A stretch of 6,899 nt of DNA, taken from the NCBI GenBank assembly GCA_016844515.1, contig JAERMP010000131.1, positions 1 through 6,899 of the forward strand, in the 5' to 3' direction. Origin of the DNA: Thermoleophilia bacterium (lineage in GTDB: Bacteria > Actinomycetota > Thermoleophilia > Gaiellales > Gaiellaceae). Below are positions 1 to 6,771 of the stretch, one piece after another. Under the pieces are notes generated by a model. The model was given only the letters and a program-made list of their open reading frames with translations. It searched no databases and was not told the DNA's origin. The number at the start of each line of letters is the position of its first letter. Position 1 is the stretch's first letter. The position numbers and the translations under genes are program-made.

Positions 1-38
1 TGGCGCGGTAGCCCGCACGCACACCGACCCGACGGCCT

Positions 39-347
39 CTAGGCAAGGGCACGAACGAGAGCGGTGACGACGGCGGCGACCGCCATCGCCCCGACGAGCG
101 GCGCGCGCAGCCAAACGGCGATCGCCGCGGCTGCGACACCCGGGACACGGGCATCGAGACTCAGCTCACCGTCACCTCCCACGGTCTGCGTCACGACGAG
201 CGCAGTGAGCATCACCGGAGCCAGCAGCTCGACCACGGACTGAATCCGCCGCGGCAGCTCGCGCCGGCCGAGGAAGACCGGCCCGGAGGCCTTGAAGAGC
301 ACGGTCGCGATACCGACGACCGCGATGAGGATCCAGAAGTCAGTCAT
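39..347 (-). CDS. azlD: AzlD family branched-chain amino acid transport subunit
   Basis: This 102-residue hydrophobic protein has the size and layout of AzlD, the small partner of the AzlC permease. In the known family the pair exports branched-chain amino acids or analogues (B. subtilis AzlCD, E. coli YgaZH). The sequence shows four likely membrane segments at about residues 3-20, 38-56, 66-80 and 84-101. The opening MTDFWILIAVVGIATVLFKA is typical, followed by a basic loop with GRRELPRR (27-34) and the family-like LLAPVMLTALVV (41-52). The ATG at 345-347 overlaps the azlC stop in an ATGA arrangement, and no strong Shine-Dalgarno precedes it, so translation is probably coupled to azlC. The same frame stays open upstream to 932, but that part is a shadow of azlC. 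The family call is firm; the actual substrate is not visible from sequence. Confidence 0.88.
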   Translation of the reverse strand: MTDFWILIAVVGIATVLFKASGPVFLGRRELPRRIQSVVELLAPVMLTALVVTQTVGGDGELSLDARVPGVAAAAIAVWLRAPLVGAMAVAAVVTALVRALA

Positions 348-925
348 CGCCTGAGCCCGAGGAGGCCAGCCTGAATCGCACGACGTCCCCGAAGGTACGG
401 AGCTAGCAGAGCCAGGAACAGCGCTGCGAACGCCGCATCGAGCCCAAGCCCGTTCGGGTCGCCCAGCGCATCTCCGAGCAACGTTCCGAGCGCGGTGCTC
501 GCGACCCACAACACGTAAAGCAGGAGCCCTGACCCGACGAGGATCGGCCACTCGAAGCGACCAGTCCTCCCGGACAACGCCCACGACTCGTCGACGATGA
601 GCTGAGACTCCACCAGCCGCCGACCGCGCCCTCCGGGAAAGATGGACGCGACGGTGAGGCTGATGGCGACGTAACGCGCGTTGAGGAAGACCGCGGCCAT
701 GATTGCCGCGACGATCGTCCCTCCAGCGTCGAGCACCGTGACCGCGCCGAACTGGGCCGAGCCCGCAAACGTCGTCGCCGACATGGCCGTTGCCGCCACG
801 GCCCCCATTCCCGCCGCATCTGCAAGAACGCCGAAGGAGAGACCGAAGAGGACAGGGCCGAGCGCAAGCGGGAGCGCAGCGCGAACTCCGTCGCGGACAC
901 GCGGGGCCCGGGTCTCGGAAGGCAC
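344..925 (-). CDS. azlC: AzlC family branched-chain amino acid permease, C-terminally short
   Basis: This 193-residue membrane protein is the large subunit of an AzlC/AzlD exporter. Family features in order are: the first helix after RAALPLALGPVLFGLSFG (15-32), the FAGSAQFGAV signature (53-62), NARYVAISLTVAS (82-94), the VDESWAL motif (111-117), and the late LGDPNGLGLDAAFAALFLALLAPY stretch (154-177, described by position). The start is GTG at 923-925, only about 12 residues before the domain begins, with a weak AGG-type ribosome binding site. Family members are usually about 230-255 residues, so this one lacks roughly 40 residues at the end, which normally form the last membrane segment(s). 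The reading frame ends in a TGA that overlaps the azlD start, so there is no hidden frame-shifted tail in between. Function is probably retained, but this is uncertain because of the missing end. Confidence 0.88.
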   Translation of the reverse strand: MPSETRAPRVRDGVRAALPLALGPVLFGLSFGVLADAAGMGAVAATAMSATTFAGSAQFGAVTVLDAGGTIVAAIMAAVFLNARYVAISLTVASIFPGGRGRRLVESQLIVDESWALSGRTGRFEWPILVGSGLLLYVLWVASTALGTLLGDALGDPNGLGLDAAFAALFLALLAPYLRGRRAIQAGLLGLRR

Positions 926-957
926 CGCCCAACCTTAGACAGCGACCCGTGGCGAAC

Positions 958-970
958 GGTTGTCACAATC
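958..970. promoter_or_regulatory. Near-palindrome in the azlC / epimerase divergent intergenic region
   Basis: The 13 bases GGTTGTCACAATC form an inverted repeat with a single central base and five of six matching pairs (inner TTGT/ACAA perfect). It lies in the 51-base gap from which azlC and the epimerase-like gene diverge, seven bases before the epimerase ATG. That position would suit an operator or a promoter element, but a repeat this short can arise by chance. Neither gene shows a well-spaced sigma70-type promoter here: a GTGACA and a TCTAAG facing azlC are 21 bases apart, which is too long. Confidence 0.2.
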
Positions 971-976
971 AGTCAG

Positions 977-1867
977 ATGAAGATCGTGGTCAGCGGCGCG
1001 TCGGGCCTCATCGGCTCCGCCCTCGTACCGGCGCTCGAGGTGGCCGGCCATGACATCGTGCGGCTGGTGCGCGGGCACGCGTCCGGCCCGGGAGCGCTCG
1101 CATGGGATCCGGAGGGCGGAATCATCGATGCCGCCGCGCTCGCAGGAATCGACGGTGCCGTGCATCTCAGCGGCGCGACGATCGGTCGTCGCTGGTCCGG
1201 CGCGCGGAAAGCGGAGATCCTGGATTCCCGAGTCTCCAGCACGAGGCTGCTCGCAGAGACGCTCGCATCGCTCGATCCGCGCCCGTCCGTCCTCGTGTGC
1301 GCCGGCGGGATCGGGATCTACGGAGATCGCGGGGACGAGATCCTGACCGAGGAGTCGGAGCTCGGAACCGGCTTCCTCGCCGACATCGGCAGGGCCTGGG
1401 AGCGCGCGTGCGAGCCCGCTCGCGCGGCCGGTATCCGCGTCGTCAACCTCCGTGCGGGGATCGTGCTGGCGCGTGAAGGCGGCGCACTCGCGCGGCTGAT
1501 CACACCGTTCAAGCTCGGGCTCGGGGGTCGGGTCGGAAGCGGGAAGCAGTGGTGGAGCTGGGTCGCGCTCGATGACGTCGGCGGCGCAATCCGCTTCGCC
1601 TTGGAGGGCGACATTGCGGGCCCGGTCAACCTCGTCTCCCCGAACCCCGTGACCAACACGCAGTTCACGAAGGCGCTCGGAACGGTGCTCGGAAGACCGA
1701 CGCTGTTCCCGTTCCCCTCGTTCGCGGCCAAGGCCGTGTTCGGGGAGATGGCTGAGGAAGCCCTCCTCACCGGTCAGCGAGCGCTCCCAGCCCGGCTCAT
1801 CAACGCGGGCTTCGCTTTCGAGTATCCCGCGCTTGACTCGGCGCTCGAGCGCGCGCTTTCGGCCTGA
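977..1867 (+). CDS. TIGR01777 family NAD(P)-binding epimerase-like oxidoreductase (YfcH-like)
   Basis: This 296-residue protein is full length for the TIGR01777/YfcH family of extended short-chain dehydrogenase-like proteins. It has an N-terminal Rossmann fold and a C-terminal DUF1731 segment. The nucleotide-binding glycines are in GASGLIG (7-13). Family hallmarks are HLSGATIGRRW (63-73), the YGDRGDEILTE block (115-125), NLRAGIVL (157-164) with EGGALARL (167-174), and LGLGGRVGSGKQWWSWVALDD (180-200). The DUF1731 part covers about 245-294. There is no classical YxxxK catalytic pair, which is normal for this family. The usual Ser/Ala-rich strand before the Tyr is here CAGGIGIY (108-115). The ATG at 977 puts the first beta strand at residue 2, and no good Shine-Dalgarno is visible. 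The biochemical role of the family is poorly defined; cytosolic redox or epimerase activity is the general expectation. It converges with the downstream phosphohydrolase gene. Confidence 0.9.
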   Translation: MKIVVSGASGLIGSALVPALEVAGHDIVRLVRGHASGPGALAWDPEGGIIDAAALAGIDGAVHLSGATIGRRWSGARKAEILDSRVSSTRLLAETLASLDPRPSVLVCAGGIGIYGDRGDEILTEESELGTGFLADIGRAWERACEPARAAGIRVVNLRAGIVLAREGGALARLITPFKLGLGGRVGSGKQWWSWVALDDVGGAIRFALEGDIAGPVNLVSPNPVTNTQFTKALGTVLGRPTLFPFPSFAAKAVFGEMAEEALLTGQRALPARLINAGFAFEYPALDSALERALSA

Positions 1868-1874
1868 GAGAAGC

Positions 1875-1902
1875 GCGGGGCCGGCTCGGGAGCCGGCCCC
1901 GC
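1875..1902. terminator. Bidirectional hairpin terminator between converging genes
   Basis: GCGGGGCCGGCT (1875-1886) and AGCCGGCCCCGC (1891-1902) are perfectly complementary. They give a 12-bp, almost all G/C stem closed by a four-base CGGG loop. The hairpin fills most of the 43-base gap between the stop of the epimerase-like gene (1867) and the stop of the large phosphohydrolase gene (1911), so it can act on both strands. Neither side has a real T tract (TGTCTCGG on plus, GCTTCTCTC on minus). It therefore resembles the U-poor, GC-rich hairpins common in actinobacteria rather than a textbook E. coli terminator. Confidence 0.75.
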
Positions 1903-1910
1903 TGTCTCGG

Positions 1911-4900
1911 TTACGGAAGGATGACCGGGCAGTTCGGAGCGGTCGCCCCGTTGGAGTCCGTGCACGTGATGCGCCCCTGGATCGCGGGGCTGATCGGCGT
2001 TGACGCCGTGATGTGGTCGGCGAGGACCTGATCCATGATGCCCTGCGTTGTGGCACGGCTGAAGAAGTTCGGGTAGCCGTCACCGCCGCTCGCCATGAAG
2101 TCATTCTCGGCGATCGAGTACGTCGACGCCGTCGTTAGGCCAACGGCCGGGCCGGTGCATGTGCCGTTCGCCGCCTGACGAACGGCACCCGTGACCCTGC
2201 TCCCGGCGGCTGCGGTGATCTCGTAGGTGAAGCAGAGCCCCGATACCTGCGGGAAGCGACCGTTTGCAGCCGGCATCAGCGACACGCCGTTCTCGAGCAT
2301 CGTCTTCAGCTCCGCCCCGTTCACTTGTAGCGTGACGACGACGTTCCCGAACGGGAGCACCGTCAGCACCTGGCCGCGCGAGATCGGGAACGGGGGCGGA
2401 GTGTACGCCGGGCAGAAGTCGCTCGGATTGTCGGCCGTGGGGCACGTGAGATCTGCGCGGAGCCCACCCGAGTTCGTGATCGAGAACTCGACACCGATCG
2501 AGCTGTATCTCACCCGCATCGAGTCAGTGGTCACGTTGCCGACGAGCGACTCGCAGAGCCTCCCGTCGACGCGCCCACACGTGTCCGCCCGCGGAATGAA
2601 CACGCTGGAATTGCCGATCACGCCGCCGAGGATCGGAGCCAGCTGCGTGTTCAGGTCGGTGATCCGGGCCTGAATGGCCGGGTCCGGTGTGACGCCGATG
2701 TTCCACGGCTTGTGGAAGTCGGCAGTCGTGTAGATCACGTGCCCAGTGCTCGTGTCGAGCACGAGCCGGACGCGGGTGAAGCGGACGCCCTTCGAGAGGT
2801 TCTCGACGACGAGCGTCCCGTTGGGCCGGTAGGCGAGCACCTGGAAGTTCGTGTGGTCGCCCATGACGGCGTCGACACCGGTCAGGGCATCGGCGAGATC
2901 GACGAGCGGCCCAGTAGGAGCTGTGAGCGTCCCGGCCGTCGCGCCGTCGTGGCCCATGACCACGATCACCTTCGCCCCCTTGGCGCGCAGGCGGTTCACC
3001 TCGGCCTGCACTCGAGGGATCCGCGGAACGACCGAGAACGGATCGAAGGCGTTGGGGAAGACGAGCGTCGGAGCGTCCTCGTTCGTGAAGCCGACGAGGC
3101 CTAGCTTGCCGCCCTCGACGTTGAACCTCACGGACGGCGACCACCCGTGAGGAGGCGTCTTCCCGTTCGCTCCGACCACGTTCGCCGAGACGTATGGGAA
3201 CTTCGCGAGCGGGATCAGGGTGTTCCGAAGGTACGCCTGCCCCTTGTCGAAGTTGTGGTTCCCGAGCCCGTCGGCCGAGAAGCCCATCTTGTTCATGAGC
3301 TCGATGGTCGGCGTGTCCCCGAAGAACGACGAGATCGGCGGGGTGGCTCCCACGGAGTCGCCCGCCGCGACTGTGAAGTTGTCCTTCGTCGCCTCGGCGC
3401 GGTAGGCGTCGAACCACGGCTTGAGGAAGGCCGATCCGCCGATCGAGAACGTCGGGCTCGCGAACGTGTCGGCGGCCTCCGCGAGCGGCACGAGCTGCCC
3501 GTGGAAGTCGCTGATGTCGAGGAAGGTGATCTCCTTGTAGCGGCCGTGGCCGGGAGTGAGCTTGTACAGGATCTTGCCGCGCGCGTTCTGCGGCCCGGGA
3601 ATCCCCATCAGGAACGCGAGCGTCGGTGCGACGTCGATGGCCCGGACGCCGGCCACGGACCCGCGATGACGGATCCCGGGACCCGCCGCGACGAACGTGC
3701 CGTGCATGTTCACGTTGTGCTCGAGGTCGACGAGGTTCGGCAGGTACCCGTGCTGGCCGAAGAACTGCGAGAACGCGATCCTCACGCCCGGCGTCGCCGC
3801 GTCCGTCTGGTACGGCGGTCGGAAGACGACAACGACGTCGCCCGACCGATTCGGGTGGAGCGCATCGGTGCCGTCGACGTTCCGCAGCTCCTCCTTTGTC
3901 ATGATCCTGTCCACGACCTTCGCGCCCGGATTCGCCGGATCGGTCAGGTTCTGGAACGCCGTGATCACCGAGCTGCGGATCGACGCATACAGCGCCGGCG
4001 TCGTCGCAACGGCGGGGTTGATGTAGATCTGAGCGGTGCCGCCCGCATGGCACTCCTTCGTCGAATCGGGAGGGGCCGGCGAGGTTCGCGCGCGGCAGTT
4101 CGACGTCTGCTCGGTCGCCAGGCCTGCGTCTGCGAGCACCTTGCTCGTGTTCACCGCATACCACTGCGGCGCAAACCCGTGGTCCGAGGACGCGAACACC
4201 GTCGCGTCGTCGCCCATCAACTCGCGTCCTAGGGCGAGGGTCTCGTCCGCCTCCTCGTACGCGGCTCGGATGTAGCCCTCTCGGATCGCGGTGCGGCCGT
4301 CGGTCGCGCCGGCACCGTCGACGTTGTCGAAGTACGGGTTCGCGCGACCGTCCATGTCGGTCGGCGTCACGAGGCCCATGAACTGGTGCGAGAACTCGTC
4401 CGTGACCGGATTGCCCATGAGCAGAAGGTCCGGTTTCACGCCGAGTGTTTCGAGGATGTACTCGAGGTACGCGAAGTGTGCGTCTTTCCACAAGAGCCCT
4501 TGCTCGACGTAGGTGTCCTCGTCGACGATCAGCGCCTCGAGCGGCGCGAAGTCGGCAGCAGTTGAGGACGGAAAGTCCTTGTTCAGCGTCTCCTCGAAGG
4601 CCGTGGAGCCAGCTGCACCCAGCGCGTTGTAGGTCGCGTTCGCGCGCGTGAGCGACGTGAAGTAGATCCGGAGCTTCGACAGATCTGCGTTGAGATCGAT
4701 GACCTTGACGAGGAAGCCGGCCGTCTTGCCCGACGACGAACCCGCGTTCAGGACGACCTTCGAGTCGCCCCATTGGCCAGCGGCCAGATCGGCGAGTTGC
4801 TTCGAGCCGTCCTTGCCGTTCAGCGCGAGGACGAGACGAGCGCGGTTGTAGTTGACTGCGCCGTCGTTCGTCGAGTCGTAGAGGTAGACGTCGACCAGAT

Positions 4901-5612
4901 CGTTCGTGAGCGAGGTCGACACGAGATCGAACTGCATCTGCTTCGCGGGGCTTCCGGCCGCCGAAGTGGGTACGTTCGTCCAGCCCGCGGCGTCGGCGAG
5001 AGCGACCTTTTGGTACTGCACGCCAAACGAATTGGCAAGTGCGGGTTGTCCCGGCAGGTCGTAGTTGAGCGCGATTCCCCGCGCCGAGAAGAAGCTGCGG
5101 AAGTCCACCACGGGCCCCTGGAGCGCCGGCACGAGCGAGCGGCTCGCGACCCACTCGACGGAGACGACTTTCTTGCCGGCCCGTTCGGCAGCCTGGGCGA
5201 TGTGGTCTGCCTGGACGATGCCGGTGTCCGCGAAGCTGGTCCGGTTGTTGAAATTCGACTCGCCCTGCCGGAAGAATGTGTTGTTCGTCGAGCCGTGCTC
5301 GCTCGGCCACGTCCCCGTGGCGAGCGTGCTCCAGCCGACACCGGTGTTGGGCGGGAAGCCTTGCAGGAGGCCGTTCTGCCCCTCGAGTCCATGCTTGAGA
5401 AGGTCGGCGTAGGTCGGCATCGCTCCCTGGCCGACGTACTTGTGCATGAGGTCCGGCCGCATCCCATCGGACGCGAACAGGATCGACTTCTTCGTCAGCG
5501 GCCACTCCGTCTCGTTGGCTGCTGTCGCGCTACCACCGCCACTGGCTACGGCCACGGCCAGCGCAATCGAAAGTGCTGCGAGCGCCCATGCGGGCACGGT
5601 CCTGCGTGTCAT
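1911..5612 (-). CDS. Secreted fusion: alkaline-phosphatase-superfamily phosphodiesterase + UshA-type 5'-nucleotidase
   Basis: This 1233-residue secreted protein carries two hydrolase modules. Residues 1-31 are a signal peptide (TRR, hydrophobic 8-23, ATA cleavage site). Module 1 (about 41-685) is an alkaline-phosphatase-superfamily phosphodiesterase/phosphohydrolase with ligands D49, D405, H409, D477, H478 and H637 and probable nucleophile T90 in PPNTGVGW. Residues about 165-360 are an insert rich in beta-type sequence. Module 2 starts almost at once ([12 protein letters not shown], 695-706). It is a metallophosphatase with D702, H704, D752, N785-H786, H888 and H920. The 5'-nucleotidase C-terminal domain has NSGGLRAD (1047-1054), LPFGN (1086-1090) and [10 protein letters not shown] (1172-1181), matching the UshA nucleotide-binding residues. 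The usual final GHTH is GDHTN (918-922). Ten cysteines, all after residue 505, fall in five close pairs, which fits an exported protein. No anchor is visible. Predicted role: extracellular phosphodiester or nucleotide breakdown to nucleoside and phosphate. The ATG at 5610-5612 is supported by the signal peptide and ribosome binding site. Confidence 0.92.
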   Translation of the reverse strand: MTRRTVPAWALAALSIALAVAVASGGGSATAANETEWPLTKKSILFASDGMRPDLMHKYVGQGAMPTYADLLKHGLEGQNGLLQGFPPNTGVGWSTLATGTWPSEHGSTNNTFFRQGESNFNNRTSFADTGIVQADHIAQAAERAGKKVVSVEWVASRSLVPALQGPVVDFRSFFSARGIALNYDLPGQPALANSFGVQYQKVALADAAGWTNVPTSAAGSPAKQMQFDLVSTSLTNDLVDVYLYDSTNDGAVNYNRARLVLALNGKDGSKQLADLAAGQWGDSKVVLNAGSSSGKTAGFLVKVIDLNADLSKLRIYFTSLTRANATYNALGAAGSTAFEETLNKDFPSSTAADFAPLEALIVDEDTYVEQGLLWKDAHFAYLEYILETLGVKPDLLLMGNPVTDEFSHQFMGLVTPTDMDGRANPYFDNVDGAGATDGRTAIREGYIRAAYEEADETLALGRELMGDDATVFASSDHGFAPQWYAVNTSKVLADAGLATEQTSNCRARTSPAPPDSTKECHAGGTAQIYINPAVATTPALYASIRSSVITAFQNLTDPANPGAKVVDRIMTKEELRNVDGTDALHPNRSGDVVVVFRPPYQTDAATPGVRIAFSQFFGQHGYLPNLVDLEHNVNMHGTFVAAGPGIRHRGSVAGVRAIDVAPTLAFLMGIPGPQNARGKILYKLTPGHGRYKEITFLDISDFHGQLVPLAEAADTFASPTFSIGGSAFLKPWFDAYRAEATKDNFTVAAGDSVGATPPISSFFGDTPTIELMNKMGFSADGLGNHNFDKGQAYLRNTLIPLAKFPYVSANVVGANGKTPPHGWSPSVRFNVEGGKLGLVGFTNEDAPTLVFPNAFDPFSVVPRIPRVQAEVNRLRAKGAKVIVVMGHDGATAGTLTAPTGPLVDLADALTGVDAVMGDHTNFQVLAYRPNGTLVVENLSKGVRFTRVRLVLDTSTGHVIYTTADFHKPWNIGVTPDPAIQARITDLNTQLAPILGGVIGNSSVFIPRADTCGRVDGRLCESLVGNVTTDSMRVRYSSIGVEFSITNSGGLRADLTCPTADNPSDFCPAYTPPPFPISRGQVLTVLPFGNVVVTLQVNGAELKTMLENGVSLMPAANGRFPQVSGLCFTYEITAAAGSRVTGAVRQAANGTCTGPAVGLTTASTYSIAENDFMASGGDGYPNFFSRATTQGIMDQVLADHITASTPISPAIQGRITCTDSNGATAPNCPVILP

Positions 5613-5615
5613 GTT

Positions 5616-5623
5616 CCTCTCCC
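5616..5623 (-). promoter_or_regulatory. Purine-rich ribosome binding site of the phosphohydrolase gene
   Basis: On the minus strand GGGAGAGG lies three bases before the ATG at 5612, with its GGAG core six bases away. It sits in a longer purine run. It fixes the start at the signal peptide methionine rather than at upstream codons of the same open frame, which extends to 5885 inside rsgA. Confidence 0.75.
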
Positions 5624-5649
5624 TCTCTCCCGACATCACTGACGGGGCG

Positions 5650-5678
5650 ACTCTACTCCCATGCGATCGGGATGTGAA
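5650..5678 (-). promoter_or_regulatory. Sigma70-type promoter for the phosphohydrolase gene
   Basis: Reading the minus strand, TTCACA (5678-5673, five of six matches to TTGACA) is followed after exactly 17 bases by TAGAGT (5655-5650, four of six matches to TATAAT). Transcription would begin near 5643, leaving a leader of about 31 bases that contains the ribosome binding site. It lies in the 88-base gap shared with rsgA. No clear operator or Pho-type repeat is seen next to it. Confidence 0.5.
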
Positions 5679-5700
5679 GAACTCTGCGCGGATTGCCTCC

Positions 5701-6768
5701 ATGCAGACACGCGTCCATGACAATGCGGGGGTGACGGAACTCACGACGCTCGGCTGGGACGACGCGTGGAGCTCCGCATTTGCGCCGTTTCGAGAACTCG
5801 GGCTGGTTCCGGGGCGGATCGCGATCCAGCATCGCGGCGAGTACGACGTACTGACCGCGGAAGGCGAAGTGCGCGCACGGATCACCAGCCGTCTCCGACG
5901 AGGGGCATCTCTGGTCGACCTCCCGGTCGTCGGAGACTGGGTCGGGCTCGATTCCGCGGGCGCGATCGTCGGGGTCGTGCCACGCCGGACGAAGCTCTCG
6001 CGCCGCGCCGCTCAGGATGAGGGCTCGGACGATGCGCGCGAGCAGGTCATCGCTGCAAATCTGGACGTCGTCTTCATCGTCGCCTCCCTCGGCGAGGAGC
6101 CGGACGTGCGCGTGCTCGAGCGTTACGTCGCGCTGGCTCTCGAGAGCCGGGCACGTCCTGTGATCCTGCTCACCAAGGCTGACCTCGAGCCCGATCCCCT
6201 GGCCGTCGCAGCCGAGGTTGCAGAAATGGATGGAGAGATTCCGGTGCACACGGTCTCGGTGCGCACAGGCCTCGGCCTCGACTCGGTGCGCGGCCATCTC
6301 GCGTCGGGCCTGACAGGTGCGCTCCTCGGTCCTTCGGGCGTGGGCAAGTCGACGCTCGTCAACGCTCTAGTCGGCCAGGGCGACCTGCTTGCGACTGGCG
6401 CCATACGGGCAGACGGCCAGGGCCGGCACACGACGACCCGCCGCCAGCTCGTGGTCCTCCCGAGCGGGGGCCTGATCGTCGACAACCCCGGGATGCGGGA
6501 GGTGCATCTCTGGCTCGCCGAAGACGGGCTCACCGAGGCGTTCGACGACATCGCCGCGCTTGCCGTCGAGTGCCGGTTCTCGGACTGCAGCCATGGCGCC
6601 GAGCCGGGATGCGCAGTCCAAGATGCGTTGGCCGACGGGCGCTTGAAAACCGAGCGGTGGAACCGTTACCGCTCACTCCAGCACGAGCTCGCGGAGCTCG
6701 AAGACCGCCTCACACGACGCGAGCGCTCCCGCGCCCGGCGCAAGCGGCCGGACGCGGGAGCGTCGTAG
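5701..6768 (+). CDS. rsgA: Ribosome small subunit-dependent GTPase A
   Basis: This 355-residue protein is a normal-length RsgA (YjeQ), the cytoplasmic GTPase that assists late 30S subunit maturation. An N-terminal OB-fold covers about 37-100. The GTPase motifs come in the permuted order typical of the family: G4 LTKAD (157-161), G5 region SVRTG (186-190), G1 GPSGVGKS (210-217), G2 GRHTTT (241-246), G3 DNPG (261-264). A zinc-binding knuckle follows with C291, C296, H298 and C304. The tail is a charged helix with a strongly basic end ([12 protein letters not shown], 339-350), suited to rRNA contact. The ATG at 5701 lacks a recognisable Shine-Dalgarno. A GTG at 5731 in the same frame is an alternative start that would remove only ten residues before the family-typical LGWDDAW. 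The frame is open upstream to 5440, but that part overlaps the divergent gene antisense and is not credible as coding. Confidence 0.95.
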   Translation: MQTRVHDNAGVTELTTLGWDDAWSSAFAPFRELGLVPGRIAIQHRGEYDVLTAEGEVRARITSRLRRGASLVDLPVVGDWVGLDSAGAIVGVVPRRTKLSRRAAQDEGSDDAREQVIAANLDVVFIVASLGEEPDVRVLERYVALALESRARPVILLTKADLEPDPLAVAAEVAEMDGEIPVHTVSVRTGLGLDSVRGHLASGLTGALLGPSGVGKSTLVNALVGQGDLLATGAIRADGQGRHTTTRRQLVVLPSGGLIVDNPGMREVHLWLAEDGLTEAFDDIAALAVECRFSDCSHGAEPGCAVQDALADGRLKTERWNRYRSLQHELAELEDRLTRRERSRARRKRPDAGAS

Positions 6769-6771
6769 CGA

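Noticed and set aside
1..38. Left edge: possible end of a plus-strand gene (open frame to a TAG at 40-42) or a tRNA-like CCA end on the minus strand
   Set aside because: Thirteen codons without recognisable content cannot support a gene, and no T-loop (GTTC-type) sequence accompanies the CCA. Nothing can be assigned here.
964..969. CACAAT as a -10 element for a leaderless epimerase transcript starting at 977
   Set aside because: Four of six matches and suitable distance, but no -35 partner. It overlaps the near-palindrome and is no better than chance.
935..2104. 389-codon minus-strand open frame across the epimerase-like gene
   Set aside because: It is antisense to a full-length TIGR01777 gene, has no domain features, and crosses the terminator hairpin and the end of the phosphohydrolase gene.
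3147..4232. Long plus-strand open frame (361 codons) inside the phosphohydrolase gene, and a similar one at 4773-5642
   Set aside because: They lie antisense to a clearly recognised gene, are arginine/valine/glutamate-rich low-information translations with no family features, and are expected where third positions are nearly all G or C.
2524..5505. 993-codon minus-strand open frame shifted relative to the phosphohydrolase
   Set aside because: It is an overlapping frame of the same strand, extremely Arg-rich, with no recognisable motif. The overlapping frame carries all catalytic motifs of two enzyme families.
5440..5700. Upstream extension of rsgA in the same frame
   Set aside because: It would overlap the divergent phosphohydrolase start and signal peptide, and the RsgA family begins near LGWDDAW (residue 17 from the 5701 start).
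5613..5885. N-terminal extension of the phosphohydrolase by 91 codons
   Set aside because: The extension precedes a good signal peptide and ribosome binding site, crosses the predicted promoter, and is antisense to rsgA.
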